DNA of 64,000 bases from Pseudoduganella violaceinigra DSM 15887 (GTDB taxonomy: Bacteria; Pseudomonadota; Gammaproteobacteria; Burkholderiales; Burkholderiaceae_D): the NCBI RefSeq assembly GCF_000425385.1, contig NZ_KE384360.1, positions 192,196 to 256,195 on the forward strand. The letters are read 5' to 3'. Positions 39,260-47,972 of the stretch are shown here, piece by piece. Both the position numbers and the translations under genes were made by a program. Within the stretch, counting starts at the first letter, position 1; the number at the start of each line of letters is the position of its first letter. The notes beneath the pieces are model-generated. The model ran no database searches, was not told the DNA's origin, and was given only the letters and a program-made list of their open reading frames with translations.

Positions 39260-41644
39260 ATGACGTCCAAGCGCTTCGCCCTGCTATGGCTCCTGGTCGC
39301 GACCCTGGTCGCCGGGCATAACGCCTGGCTCTGGTTCGTCCAGCGCGTCGTGCCCGATACGGACATCCTGGCGCTGCTGCCGGTGCAGGAGCGCGACCCG
39401 GTGCTGCAGCAGTCGTTCCAGCACATGGTCGACGCGGCCCAGCAGCGCGTGGTGGTGCTGGTGGGCGCGACCGACTGGGTCAAGGCGAAGCAGGCGGCCG
39501 ATGCCTACCGCAAGGTGCTCGGGGAGCAGCCTTCGGTGCTGGCGGCCACGGCGCTGAACGACAAGACCCAGGATGACTGGCTGCAGCTGTTCCACCGGCA
39601 CCGCAGCGTGCTGCTGACCGCGGCGCAGGAACGGCAGCTGCGCGAACAAAGCCCGCAAGCCTGGTCGGAAACTGCGCTGGGCGGCCTGTACGGCGCCTTC
39701 GGCGGCCCCAAGGTCGGCAGCTGGCAGGACGATCCATATGGCCTGTTTGCAGGATGGGTGCAGCAGCGCGCGCAGGAAACGCCGGTGCGCCCGCGCGACG
39801 GCCAGTTGTTCGTCGGCGACGGCAAGATGCAGTATGTGCTGCTGCCGCTGGAGCTGAAGCTGCCGGCGTTTTCGATCGCGGCACAGGAAACCGTACTGCC
39901 GCTGCTCGCGCGCGCCGCCGGCGCGGCGCGCGCGGCCGTGCCGGAAGCGGACCTGGTGCAGGCCGGGGTCATCCTGCACGCCGCCGCCGCCAGCGCGCAG
40001 GCGCAGCGCGAGATGCATACGATCGGCGCCGGCTCGCTGCTCGGCATCGTGCTGCTCACCTGGCTGGTGTTCCGCAGCGTGCGGCCGATTGTCATGGTGC
40101 TGCTGTCGATCAGCGTCGGCGTGCTGGGCGCCTTTTCCGCCTGCTGGCTGATATTCGGCCAGGTGCACCTGATGACGCTGGTGTTCGGCGCCAGCTTGAT
40201 TGGGGTGGCGCAGGATTACGGCATCGACTTCCTGTGCAACCGCATGGAGGCCGATCCGGCGCTCGATTCGCGCGCCTTGCTGCGCCGCCTGCTGCCGGCG
40301 CTGGTGCTGACGCTGCTGGCCGCCGTGATCGGCTATGCCGGCCTGGCGTTCACGCCATTCCCCGGCTTGCGCGCGATGGCGGTCTTTTCGGCCCTCGGCC
40401 TGGCGTTTGCCTGGATGACGGTGATGGCCTGGTTCCCGCTGTGCGTGCCCGGCGGTGTGCTGCGCCAGGGGCCATTGGTGGCACCGTACGTGGGCCTGCT
40501 GGCGCATTGGCCGCGCTGGCCGTTCGTGCGCGCCGGCGCGGCGCCCAAGGCACGCCTGCTGTTTGGCGTGGCGTGTGCGGCAGCCTGTACTGCGATCGGC
40601 GCCGGGGTTGCCCGTCTGGCGCCGAATGACGACATCCGTCTGCTGCAGAACTCCCCGAAAGCGCTGCTGGAGAGCCAGTTGCGCCTGGGCCGCCTGCTCG
40701 ATGCGGCGACGCCCGCCCAGTATTTCCTGGTGCGTGGCGCCAGCGAAGAGGAGGTGCTGCAGCGCGAAGAGGGGTTGAAGCAACAGCTCGACCCCTTGAT
40801 CGCGGCCGGCGTGATCGGCGGCTACCAGGCCATGTCGAACTGGGTGCCGTCGGCCAGGACGCAGGCGGCGCGCCGCGCGCTGCTGCAAGCGAAGCTGTTT
40901 GGCGACGACGGCCCGCTGGCAGCGGTGGCCGGGCAGGTCGGCGAGGACCGGCACTGGATCGCCGCCACGCGCGCGCACGCCGTTGCCGGCGCCGCTCCGC
41001 TGGCGCTGGAAGCCTTCCTGTCCGCGCCGGCAAGCGAGCCGTGGCGCCATCTTTGGCTGGGCCGGCACGGCAAGGAATTCGCCAGCATCGTCGCCTTGCG
41101 CGGCATGCAGTACGGCGGCTTGCCGCGCTTGCAGCGCGCTGCCGACGGCCTGACGGGCGTGCAGTGGGTCGATAAGGTCGGCGAGATTTCCTCGGTTCTG
41201 GGGCGCTACCGTTCCATGATGGCCTGGGTGGTCGGCGCGGCCTATGCCGTGGTGTTCTTGCTGCTGCTGCCGCGCTACCGCGGCGGCGCATGGCGCGTGC
41301 TGGCGCCGACCGCGCTGGCAAGCGTGGCCACGCTGGCCATGTTTGGCTGGTTCGGCATGCCGCTGCAGCTGTTCCACGTACTGGCCTTGATGCTGCTGCT
41401 CGGCGTGGGCGTGGACTACGGCGTTTTCATGGCGGAGCGGGCCAGCCGCGGGCCGGTGGCGCCATGGCTGGCGGTGGGCATGTCGGCCGCCAACGCCATC
41501 CTGGGTTTCGGCCTGCTCGGATTGAGCGGTACGCCGGCCCTGCGCGCCTTCGGCCTGACGATGCTGCTTGGCACGGCGCTGGTTTGGCTGCTGGTGCCGT
41601 GTTTTGTGAACATTGAGGATGAAAAAAATGTGGAAGCGGCTTAA
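39260..41644 (+). CDS. apeM: APE exporter, MMPL/RND superfamily
   Basis: A 794-residue inner-membrane protein with about 12 helices: one at the N-terminus, a large periplasmic loop (about 35-250), five helices (250-400; YGIDFLCNRMEA is the sterol-sensing/RND-type motif), a second loop, and a final set (about 655-780; LLLGVGVDYGVFMAERA). The COG4258 exporter of APE clusters moves the polyene lipid to the outer leaflet. It starts 1 bp after the apeL stop and runs 17 bp into apeN. Confidence 0.9.
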   Translation: MTSKRFALLWLLVATLVAGHNAWLWFVQRVVPDTDILALLPVQERDPVLQQSFQHMVDAAQQRVVVLVGATDWVKAKQAADAYRKVLGEQPSVLAATALNDKTQDDWLQLFHRHRSVLLTAAQERQLREQSPQAWSETALGGLYGAFGGPKVGSWQDDPYGLFAGWVQQRAQETPVRPRDGQLFVGDGKMQYVLLPLELKLPAFSIAAQETVLPLLARAAGAARAAVPEADLVQAGVILHAAAASAQAQREMHTIGAGSLLGIVLLTWLVFRSVRPIVMVLLSISVGVLGAFSACWLIFGQVHLMTLVFGASLIGVAQDYGIDFLCNRMEADPALDSRALLRRLLPALVLTLLAAVIGYAGLAFTPFPGLRAMAVFSALGLAFAWMTVMAWFPLCVPGGVLRQGPLVAPYVGLLAHWPRWPFVRAGAAPKARLLFGVACAAACTAIGAGVARLAPNDDIRLLQNSPKALLESQLRLGRLLDAATPAQYFLVRGASEEEVLQREEGLKQQLDPLIAAGVIGGYQAMSNWVPSARTQAARRALLQAKLFGDDGPLAAVAGQVGEDRHWIAATRAHAVAGAAPLALEAFLSAPASEPWRHLWLGRHGKEFASIVALRGMQYGGLPRLQRAADGLTGVQWVDKVGEISSVLGRYRSMMAWVVGAAYAVVFLLLLPRYRGGAWRVLAPTALASVATLAMFGWFGMPLQLFHVLALMLLLGVGVDYGVFMAERASRGPVAPWLAVGMSAANAILGFGLLGLSGTPALRAFGLTMLLGTALVWLLVPCFVNIEDEKNVEAA

Positions 41645-42176
41645 GGGGGGCGCCGCGCTTGCCGCGCTGCTGCTGGCGGCCTGTGCGACGACGACGGCGC
41701 CGCCCGCGGCGCGCCTGGGCCTGAAGCTGGCACCGGCCGCGCTGGGCGCGTCGCTCAGCGTGCAGCAGCACCTGCGGGTGGAGCGCAATGGCCGCAGCGA
41801 TGAACTGGACGTGGCGCTGGAAGTCGAACCGGCGCACCTGGAGCTGGTCGGCCTGGCGCTGGGCCAGCGCGTGCTGTCCCTGAGCTATGACGGCCAGGAG
41901 CTGACGTCCTGGCGCCATGCCCTGCTGCCTGCGCAAGTGAAGGCGGAAGACGTGCTGGAAGACATGCAGCTGACGCTGTGGCCGGTGGACGCCGTGCGCG
42001 CCGCCTTGCCGGCCGGCTGGCAAGTGGAGGAGCAGGGCCTGCGCCGCACGCTTTCGCTGAACGGCGAGGCCGTTATGGTCATCCACTACAGCGGTACGCC
42101 ACGCTGGAGCGGTAAGCTGGTGCTGGAAAACCTGCGCTACAACTATCGCCTGACGATTGAATCGGAGATGCAGTAA
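41628..42176 (+). CDS. apeN: DUF3261 lipoprotein of the APE cluster
   Basis: A 182-residue protein with a lipobox (LAALLLAACATT; Cys near 20) and a DUF3261-like beta-rich domain (LDVALEVEPAHLELVGLALG, then LRYNYRLTIESEMQ). It is expected in the outer membrane as the end point of transport. GAGGAT precedes the chosen ATG at 41628; in-frame TTG 41613 and ATG 41619 are less likely starts. The stop overlaps the ApeO start by one base. Confidence 0.85.
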   Translation: MWKRLKGGAALAALLLAACATTTAPPAARLGLKLAPAALGASLSVQQHLRVERNGRSDELDVALEVEPAHLELVGLALGQRVLSLSYDGQELTSWRHALLPAQVKAEDVLEDMQLTLWPVDAVRAALPAGWQVEEQGLRRTLSLNGEAVMVIHYSGTPRWSGKLVLENLRYNYRLTIESEMQ

Positions 42177-43360
42177 TGGCCTTTTACCTCAACGATTGCG
42201 GCATCGTCTGCGCCATGGGCGACGGCAAGCAAGCTGTGCGCGCGGCGCTGTTGCGCGGCGCAAGCGGCGTGCAGCCGACCGAAGCCTGCTCGCCCGGGCG
42301 CGTGCTGCCATTAGGCCTTGCCGCCGGCGCCGTGCTGCCCTCGGTGGCGCACCTGCCGCTGGCCCAGCGCAGCCGCAACAACCAGTTCGCATTGGCGGCG
42401 CTGGCGCAGATCCGTCCGGCGGTCGACGCGGCCATCGCGCGTTACGGCGCGCATCGCGTCGGCGTGGTGATCGGCACCAGCACGTCCGGGGTTGGCGAGG
42501 CGGAAGCGGCGCTGGCGGCGCGCGCCGCCAGCGGCGCGCTGCCGGCCGGCTTCCACTACGGCCAGCAGGAAATGGGCGCCCCGGCACTGCTGCTGGCGCA
42601 GGAGCTGGGCATCAGCGGACCGGCCCTGGTGCATTCGAGCGCCTGCTCGTCGGGCGCCAAGGCCCTGGCCAGCGCCGCGCGCCTGATCGCCATGGGCGCC
42701 TGCGACGCGGTGGTGGCGGGCGGCGTGGATACCCTGTGCGCCTTCACCGTTGCCGGCTTCTCGGCGCTGGAGTCGGTCAGCGCCGTGCGCTGCAACCCGC
42801 TGAGCGCCAACCGCAACGGCATCAATATCGGCGAGGGTGCCGGCTTGTTCCTGATGAGCCGTCAAGCGGCGGCGGTGGCGCTGTGCGGCTGGGGCGAATC
42901 GTCGGACGGCCACCATATGTCGGCGCCCGATCCGGAAGGCGGCGGCGCGCGCCTGGCGATCGGCCAGGCCCTGCAGCGCGCCGGGATCACGCCGCAGCAG
43001 GTCGACTACATCAACCTGCACGGTACGGCCACGCAGCAGAACGATGCGATGGAAGCGCGGGTGGTGGCATCCCTGTTCGGCGCCGGCGTGCCGGTCAGTT
43101 CGACCAAGCCCTTCACCGGCCATGCGCTGGGCGCGGCGGCGGCGCTGGAAGCGGCCTTGTGCTGGTTGCTGATGCAGGACGATAATCCGGAGGGCTATCT
43201 GCCGCCCCATCTGTGGGACGGCGCGGCCGACCCGGCCCTGCCGCCATTGCAGGTGGCGGCGCCGGGCGCCAGGCTGGGACGCCCCTTGCGCTATGCCTTG
43301 AGCAATTCCTTTGCCTTCGGCGGTTCCAATGCCGCCCTGCTGCTGGGGAGGCTGGCATGA
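42176..43360 (+). CDS. apeO: APE ketosynthase partnered with the chain-length factor
   Basis: A 394-residue beta-ketoacyl-ACP synthase. Cys157 in VHSSACSSGAKALA is the nucleophile; the two active-site His lie in INLHGTATQQND and TKPFTGHALGAAAA. It is expected to work with ApeC, which lacks Cys, to extend the chain. It overlaps apeN by one base and apeP by 4 bp. Confidence 0.9.
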   Translation: MAFYLNDCGIVCAMGDGKQAVRAALLRGASGVQPTEACSPGRVLPLGLAAGAVLPSVAHLPLAQRSRNNQFALAALAQIRPAVDAAIARYGAHRVGVVIGTSTSGVGEAEAALAARAASGALPAGFHYGQQEMGAPALLLAQELGISGPALVHSSACSSGAKALASAARLIAMGACDAVVAGGVDTLCAFTVAGFSALESVSAVRCNPLSANRNGINIGEGAGLFLMSRQAAAVALCGWGESSDGHHMSAPDPEGGGARLAIGQALQRAGITPQQVDYINLHGTATQQNDAMEARVVASLFGAGVPVSSTKPFTGHALGAAAALEAALCWLLMQDDNPEGYLPPHLWDGAADPALPPLQVAAPGARLGRPLRYALSNSFAFGGSNAALLLGRLA

Positions 43361-43827
43361 CGCTGCCCGATATCCGCACGCTGGTGCCGCATGCCGGCGC
43401 CATGTGCCTGCTGGACCGCGTGCTCGCGGCCGACCAGGCCACCCTGAGCGCCGAAGTGGCGATCCACGGCGACAGCCTGTTTTACTCGCCATCGAGCGGC
43501 GGCGTGGGCAGCTGGGTCGGCATCGAATATATGGCGCAAGCCGTCGCGGCGCACGCCGGCTGGCTGGCGCGGCAGAATGGCGGGCAGGTCAAGGCCGGTT
43601 TCCTGCTTGGCTCGCGCCGCTACAGCACCGCCAGCGCGCTGTTTGCCGAGGGCCAGGTGCTGCATATCAGGGTCACGATGGAAATGCGCGCCGACAATGG
43701 TCTCGGCGCATACGAATGTTCAATTGCCGATGCCGGCAATCCAGGGCACAACCTGGCCAGCGCCACGCTGACCTTGTTCCAGCCCGATGATGTTAATGCG
43801 TTTTTGCGGGGAGTTTCAAATGAATAA
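43357..43827 (+). CDS. apeP: APE 3-hydroxyacyl-ACP dehydratase
   Basis: A 156-residue hot-dog protein of the APE dehydratase type: LVPHAGAMCLLDRVLAAD, then WVGIEYMAQAVAAHAGWLAR. It differs from FabZ and probably forms a heterodimer with the ApeI-like domain fused to the AMP-ligase. The ATG at 43357 follows GGGGAGG and overlaps apeO. apeQ begins 8 bp before its end. Confidence 0.87.
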   Translation: MTLPDIRTLVPHAGAMCLLDRVLAADQATLSAEVAIHGDSLFYSPSSGGVGSWVGIEYMAQAVAAHAGWLARQNGGQVKAGFLLGSRRYSTASALFAEGQVLHIRVTMEMRADNGLGAYECSIADAGNPGHNLASATLTLFQPDDVNAFLRGVSNE

Positions 43828-44545
43828 GTCTGTCCTGGTAACGGGATCGTCGCGCGGTATCGGCAAGGCCGTTGCGCTGCGCCTGGCGCGCGACGGGTTT
43901 GATGTGGTGGTGCACTGCCGCAGCCAGCGCGCCGAAGCGGAGGCCGTGGCGCAGCAAATTGCCGCCATGGGCCGCGGTGCGCGCGTGCTGCAGTTCGACA
44001 TCGGCGACCGCGCTGCCACGGCTGCCGCCATGGAGGCGGACATCGCCGAACACGGCTGCTACTACGGCGTGGTGTGCAATGCCGGCGTGGCGCGCGATAA
44101 TGCCTTCCCGGCCATGAGCGGCGAGGACTGGGACATTGTCCTGCGCACCAACCTCGATGGCTTCTACAATGTGGTCAATCCGCTGGTGATGCCGATGGTG
44201 CAGCGCCGCAAGCCGGGGCGCATCGTGACCATGGCGTCGGTTTCCGGCCTGGTCGGCAACCGCGGCCAGGTCAATTACAGCGCGGCCAAGGCCGGCATCA
44301 TCGGCGCCACCAAGGCGCTGGCGCTGGAACTGGCTAAGCGCAATATCACCGTCAACTGCGTGGCGCCTGGCCTGATCGATACCGACATGACCGAAGAACT
44401 GCCGCTGGACGAAGTCGTGAAGATGATTCCGGCGCGCCGCGTCGGCACTGCGGACGAAGTGGCCGCGGCCGTCAGCTTCCTGGTCGGCGAGGAAGCCGGC
44501 TATATCACCCGGCAGGTGATTTCCGTTAACGGGGGCCTGGCATGA
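43820..44545 (+). CDS. apeQ: APE 3-ketoacyl-ACP reductase
   Basis: A 241-residue short-chain dehydrogenase close to FabG: VLVTGSSRGIGKAVALRLAR (NADPH site), NAGVARDNAF, and the Ser-Tyr-Lys triad in ASVSGLVGNRGQVNYSAAKA. It reduces the ketone before dehydration. GGGGAG precedes the ATG at 43820; it overlaps apeR by 4 bp (ATGA). Confidence 0.93.
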   Translation: MNKSVLVTGSSRGIGKAVALRLARDGFDVVVHCRSQRAEAEAVAQQIAAMGRGARVLQFDIGDRAATAAAMEADIAEHGCYYGVVCNAGVARDNAFPAMSGEDWDIVLRTNLDGFYNVVNPLVMPMVQRRKPGRIVTMASVSGLVGNRGQVNYSAAKAGIIGATKALALELAKRNITVNCVAPGLIDTDMTEELPLDEVVKMIPARRVGTADEVAAAVSFLVGEEAGYITRQVISVNGGLA

Positions 44546-45774
44546 ATCACCGCGTCGTCGTCACCGGCATGGCCGGCATCAGCCCGCTTGGCAATGACTG
44601 GCAGGCCATTCGCGCCCGGCTGGGCGAATACCGCAACGCCATCATCCGCATGGCGGACTGGGAAGATTATGAAGGCCTGAACACGCGCCTGGGCGCGCCG
44701 GCGGCGCAGTTCGAACTGAGCCCGCGCTTCAACCGCAAGAGCATGCGCAGCATGGGCCGGGTGGCGCTGATGGCAACCCGCGCCACCGAAATGGCGCTGG
44801 AAGACGCCGGCCTGCTCGATTCGGAGCTGCTGAAAAGCGGCCGCATGGGCGTATCCTTCGGTTCCTCGGCCGGCACGCCGAGCGCGATCGGCGACTTCGG
44901 CCGCATGATGGAGGAGCGCAGCACGCGCGGCATCAACGCCACCACCTACATCAAGATGATGTCGCACACGGCGCCGGTCAATATCGGCGTGTTCTTCGGC
45001 GCCACCGGCCGCGTGATCACCACGTCCAGCGCCTGCACCTCGGGCAGCCAGGGCATCGGCTACGCCTACGAGGCGATCCGCAGCGGCAAGCAGACCGCCA
45101 TGATCGCGGGCGGGGCCGAAGAACTGTGCGCCACCGAAGCCGCAGTATTCGACACTCTGTTCGCCACCAGCACCCGCAACGATGCGCCGCAGACCACCCC
45201 GCGCCCGTTCGACAAGGCGCGCGACGGCCTGGTGATCGGCGAAGGCGCGGGCTGCCTGATCCTGGAAGACCTGGAGCACGCGCAGGCGCGCGGGGCCCAT
45301 ATCTACGCTGAAATCGTCGGCTTCGGCACCAACAGCGACGGCTGCCACGTGACCCAGCCCAATTCGGCGACCATGGCGCAAGCCATGCGCCTGGCGCTGG
45401 ACGATGCCGGCCTGCCGCCGTCGGCCATCGGTTATGTGAATGCACACGGCACGGCGACCCAGCACGGCGATATCGCCGAATCGCATGCCACGCATTCGAT
45501 TTTCGGCAGCGCCATGCCGATCAGCTCGCTCAAGAGCTATATGGGCCATACTCTGGGCGCGTGCGGCGCCCTGGAAGCGTGGATCAGCATCCAGATGATG
45601 AACGAAGGCTGGTTCGCGCCGACCGCCAGCCTGACCGACATCGATCCGGAATGCGCACCGCTGGACTATATCGCCGGCGAAGGGCGCCTGATGCAGTGCG
45701 ACTATGTCATGTCGAACAACTTCGCCTTCGGCGGAATCAATACCTCCCTGATTTTCAAGAAAGGAATCAAATGA
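44542..45774 (+). CDS. apeR: APE ketosynthase, FabF-like
   Basis: A 410-residue FabF-type ketosynthase with Cys165 in SACTSGSQGIGYAYEA and His residues in NAHGTATQHGD and SYMGHTLGACGA. APE clusters keep a second, homodimeric ketosynthase of this kind, thought to start or finish elongation. The start overlaps apeQ and the stop overlaps the next gene. Confidence 0.92.
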   Translation: MNHRVVVTGMAGISPLGNDWQAIRARLGEYRNAIIRMADWEDYEGLNTRLGAPAAQFELSPRFNRKSMRSMGRVALMATRATEMALEDAGLLDSELLKSGRMGVSFGSSAGTPSAIGDFGRMMEERSTRGINATTYIKMMSHTAPVNIGVFFGATGRVITTSSACTSGSQGIGYAYEAIRSGKQTAMIAGGAEELCATEAAVFDTLFATSTRNDAPQTTPRPFDKARDGLVIGEGAGCLILEDLEHAQARGAHIYAEIVGFGTNSDGCHVTQPNSATMAQAMRLALDDAGLPPSAIGYVNAHGTATQHGDIAESHATHSIFGSAMPISSLKSYMGHTLGACGALEAWISIQMMNEGWFAPTASLTDIDPECAPLDYIAGEGRLMQCDYVMSNNFAFGGINTSLIFKKGIK

Positions 45775-46355
45775 AACTATCCCGACGTACCATTCTCCTG
45801 GGTGCCGGCCTGGCGGCCCTGGCCCTGACGCAAGGCTGCGCCACGCGCGTCAAGAGTTCCAACCTGGTGAACCCGCCGCCGGCCGAGGCATTCAAGAACT
45901 TCGGGCGCATTGAAGTGAAGCCGGCGGCGTTTGCGCCGGGCGTCAGCGGCAAGGAAAAAGGTGTGGAGCGCATCGAAGCGAACCTGAAAAAAGACCTGGC
46001 CGAGAAGCTGGTCGAATGGAACAGCGGCCCGGATAACGGCCGCACCCTGGTGGTGGAACCGCTGGTTGAGCAGCTGGAACTGACTTCCGGCGCCTCGCGC
46101 GTGATGTTCGGCCCGATGGCCGGCAGCTCGGGCGTGCTGCTGCGCCTGAATATCAGGGACAATACCGGCAAAGTGATCGCAACGCCGGAATTCTTCCAGC
46201 GCGCCGGCGCGTTCAGCGCCGGCCTGGCGGTGGGCGTGGCGGACGGTATGATGCTGACACGCGTGGCGAACCTGGCGTCCGGTTACCTGACCAGCAACTA
46301 TGCAGTAGCCCATGGCGGCCCGACCGGTGCCGACAATAATGCAGTAAAGCGATAG
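45771..46355 (+). CDS. DUF4410-like lipoprotein with a twin-arginine signal
   Basis: A 194-residue protein with a signal containing SRRTILLGAGLAALALTQGC: an Arg-Arg pair followed by a hydrophobic core and lipobox Cys (near 23), which fits Tat export of a lipoprotein. The rest resembles DUF4410 (NFGRIEVKPAAFAPGV, then VEPLVEQLELTSGASRVMFG). Its ATG overlaps the apeR stop, so it belongs to the operon. The role is unknown. Confidence 0.7.
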   Translation: MKLSRRTILLGAGLAALALTQGCATRVKSSNLVNPPPAEAFKNFGRIEVKPAAFAPGVSGKEKGVERIEANLKKDLAEKLVEWNSGPDNGRTLVVEPLVEQLELTSGASRVMFGPMAGSSGVLLRLNIRDNTGKVIATPEFFQRAGAFSAGLAVGVADGMMLTRVANLASGYLTSNYAVAHGGPTGADNNAVKR

Positions 46356-46382
46356 TCCCTTAATCCAATAGGAGAAACAAGA

Positions 46383-46838
46383 ATGAAAAAAACCTTCGCG
46401 GCGGTTGCCGCTGTTGCTGCCCTGATGTCCACCGTTGCCCCTGTTCAGGCGCGCGACAACAAACTGACTTTCCCGATCGCCGGCGCCATGTCTGAAAACG
46501 AGGCCAAGGGCCGCCTGGGTGACGACGTGCAGTTCTTCTTCGGCGACCAGAAGCCGGCCGGCAAGGTGCAGGAGACCCTGGGCAGCGACAAGACCAGCCA
46601 GAAGACCAACTCGGTCGGCAAATCGCCGCAGACCGCCTGCAACTGGGCCTTCCTGTCGGCCATGCTGCAGCTGAAGAAGCGTGCCAACGCCCTGGGTGCG
46701 GATGCCATCGTCAATATCCAGAGCAACTACAACAACCAGCCCCTGTCCTCGGCCACCGATTATGAATGCCACGACGGCGCCATCATGACCGGTGTCGCCC
46801 TGAAGGCTGATTTCGTCCGCCTGCAGAAGAAGAAGTAA
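46383..46838 (+). CDS. exported YbjQ-like accessory protein of the APE cluster
   Basis: A 151-residue protein with a signal peptide (KKTFAAVAAVAALMSTVAPV, cleaved around VQA-RD). The C-terminal part (ALGADAIVNIQSNY) recalls YbjQ/UPF0145 proteins. CNWAFLSA and YECHDGA give a Cys pair that could form a disulfide. GGAGAAA precedes the ATG. No function can be given. Confidence 0.65.
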   Translation: MKKTFAAVAAVAALMSTVAPVQARDNKLTFPIAGAMSENEAKGRLGDDVQFFFGDQKPAGKVQETLGSDKTSQKTNSVGKSPQTACNWAFLSAMLQLKKRANALGADAIVNIQSNYNNQPLSSATDYECHDGAIMTGVALKADFVRLQKKK

Positions 46839-46843
46839 TCGCC

Positions 46844-47431
46844 ATGCGGCCGCAAGCAACCCTCTGGCTGCTTGACCTGGCCGCTTGCGACGATGCGGCG
46901 CTGGCGCGCGGCCTGGAAAGCCTGGGCGCCAGCGTACAGCAGCGTTTCCGGCGCTTTCGCCGCGAAGAACGGCAACGGCAATTCCTTGCCGGCCGGCTGC
47001 TGCTGCGGCGGGCCCTGGCCGACGCCAGCGGCGCCGATGGCACGCAAATCCAATTCTTCGAACGTCCCGGCTTGCCGCCGTTGGCCAGCATGCCCGGAGC
47101 GCAGCCGTATTTCAGTATCTCCCATGCCGGCCGCTGGGTTGCCTGCGTGGTGAGCATGTCCGCTCCGCTGGGGCTGGACGTGGAACTGCAAAGCCGCCAG
47201 CGCGATTTCAGCGCCTTGGCCGAGCATAGTTTCGATGCCGCCACCGCCCAGCGCATTGCAGCGCTGCCGCCCACACAGCGCGCCCTGCCTTTTTACCGGG
47301 AATGGTGCCGGCTGGAGGCGGCATACAAGCTGGGCCAACCCGCGCAGTACTGGCAGTATCCCGCGCATGCGCAGCTGGCCATCGCCGTCGCCAGCAGCGT
47401 GGAGTTCGAACTGCACCTGCGGGCGGCATAA
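46844..47431 (+). CDS. 4'-phosphopantetheinyl transferase, Sfp type
   Basis: A 195-residue Sfp/AcpT-type enzyme: FRREERQRQFLAGRLLLRRA, SISHAGRWVACVVS, GLDVELQ (metal Asp) and FYREWCRLEAAYKL (the W-x-x-x-E-A-x-x-K motif) with metal Glu/Lys. It would activate ApeE and ApeF. It ends the APE operon and is followed by a bidirectional terminator. Confidence 0.88.
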   Translation: MRPQATLWLLDLAACDDAALARGLESLGASVQQRFRRFRREERQRQFLAGRLLLRRALADASGADGTQIQFFERPGLPPLASMPGAQPYFSISHAGRWVACVVSMSAPLGLDVELQSRQRDFSALAEHSFDAATAQRIAALPPTQRALPFYREWCRLEAAYKLGQPAQYWQYPAHAQLAIAVASSVEFELHLRAA

Positions 47432-47460
47432 AAAAGCGGGCGGCCTGGTGTGGCCGCCCG
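47429..47460. terminator. bidirectional terminator, APE end / BON gene end
   Basis: Stem CGGGCGGCC / GGCCGCCCG with a 6-nt loop; an A-run on the left gives a T-run on the minus strand. It serves the BON gene on the minus strand and probably also the APE operon. Confidence 0.8.
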
Positions 47461-47489
47461 TCAAGGGAGGTACTACTGCAGCGCAGGCA

Positions 47490-47801
47490 TTATTTGCCGG
47501 CGACAGTCAGTTCGCTCTTCACTTCCTTCACTCCGGCCACGGCGGATGCCGCCTGGATCGCTCGGGTGCCGGTATCGGAGTCCGGCACCGAGCCGCTCAA
47601 TACCACCACGCCGCCCTGGGCGGAGACCGAAATCTGCTTCTGCTCCGCGAGCGCCGACTTGACTTTGGCGATCAGGCTGGCGTCGTTGGTGGCAACGGCT
47701 GCACCGGCCATGGCGGCCTCCTGCTGCGCATGGGCGGACAGGGAGGCGAGGGTGAAAGCAGCGGCGGCGAACAGTCCTGCGATCAGTTTGGAATCCTTCA
47801 T
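47490..47801 (-). CDS. periplasmic BON-domain protein
   Basis: A 103-residue protein with a signal peptide (KLIAGLFAAAAFTLASLSAH, cleaved at AHA-QQ) and one BON domain (DASLIAKVKSALAEQKQISV, then VVVLSGSVPDSDTGTRAIQA and GVKEVKSELTV). BON/OsmY-type proteins bind membranes or lipids and respond to envelope stress. A sigma-54 promoter and two GlrR-like sites lie upstream on the same strand, so it is likely controlled by the neighbouring two-component genes. Confidence 0.88.
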   Translation of the reverse strand: MKDSKLIAGLFAAAAFTLASLSAHAQQEAAMAGAAVATNDASLIAKVKSALAEQKQISVSAQGGVVVLSGSVPDSDTGTRAIQAASAVAGVKEVKSELTVAGK

Positions 47802-47855
47802 GGTCTATCTCTCCGTTTAAGTTGGCTAAGAACGCTGGTGCGTCAGCCCTCCTAT

Positions 47856-47871
47856 TGCAAGGCCCGTGCCA
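47856..47871 (-). promoter_or_regulatory. sigma-54 promoter of the BON gene
   Basis: On the minus strand TGGCACGGGCCTTGCA matches the -24/-12 consensus (TGGCACG-N4-TTGCW) at every key position. The predicted start is about 47845, giving a leader of about 45 nt. Confidence 0.88.
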
Positions 47872-47913
47872 GGTAGATAAATCAATGACTTAGCTGTGCG
47901 GTAGCACGCTGCT

Positions 47914-47931
47914 TGTCGCCGTGCGGCGACA
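47914..47931 (-). promoter_or_regulatory. GlrR-type site, proximal
   Basis: TGTCGCCGTGCGGCGACA is TGTC-N10-GACA, the known consensus for E. coli GlrR. Its centre is near -77 relative to the predicted sigma-54 start. Confidence 0.7.
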
Positions 47932-47972
47932 CCGTTCGCGCCGCGTCGCCTAAGCCCCTGATTTCACGGGCC

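Noticed and set aside
39284..41788. 834-codon open frame opposite the APE exporter
   Set aside because: No domains or signal; antisense shadow of the MMPL exporter gene.
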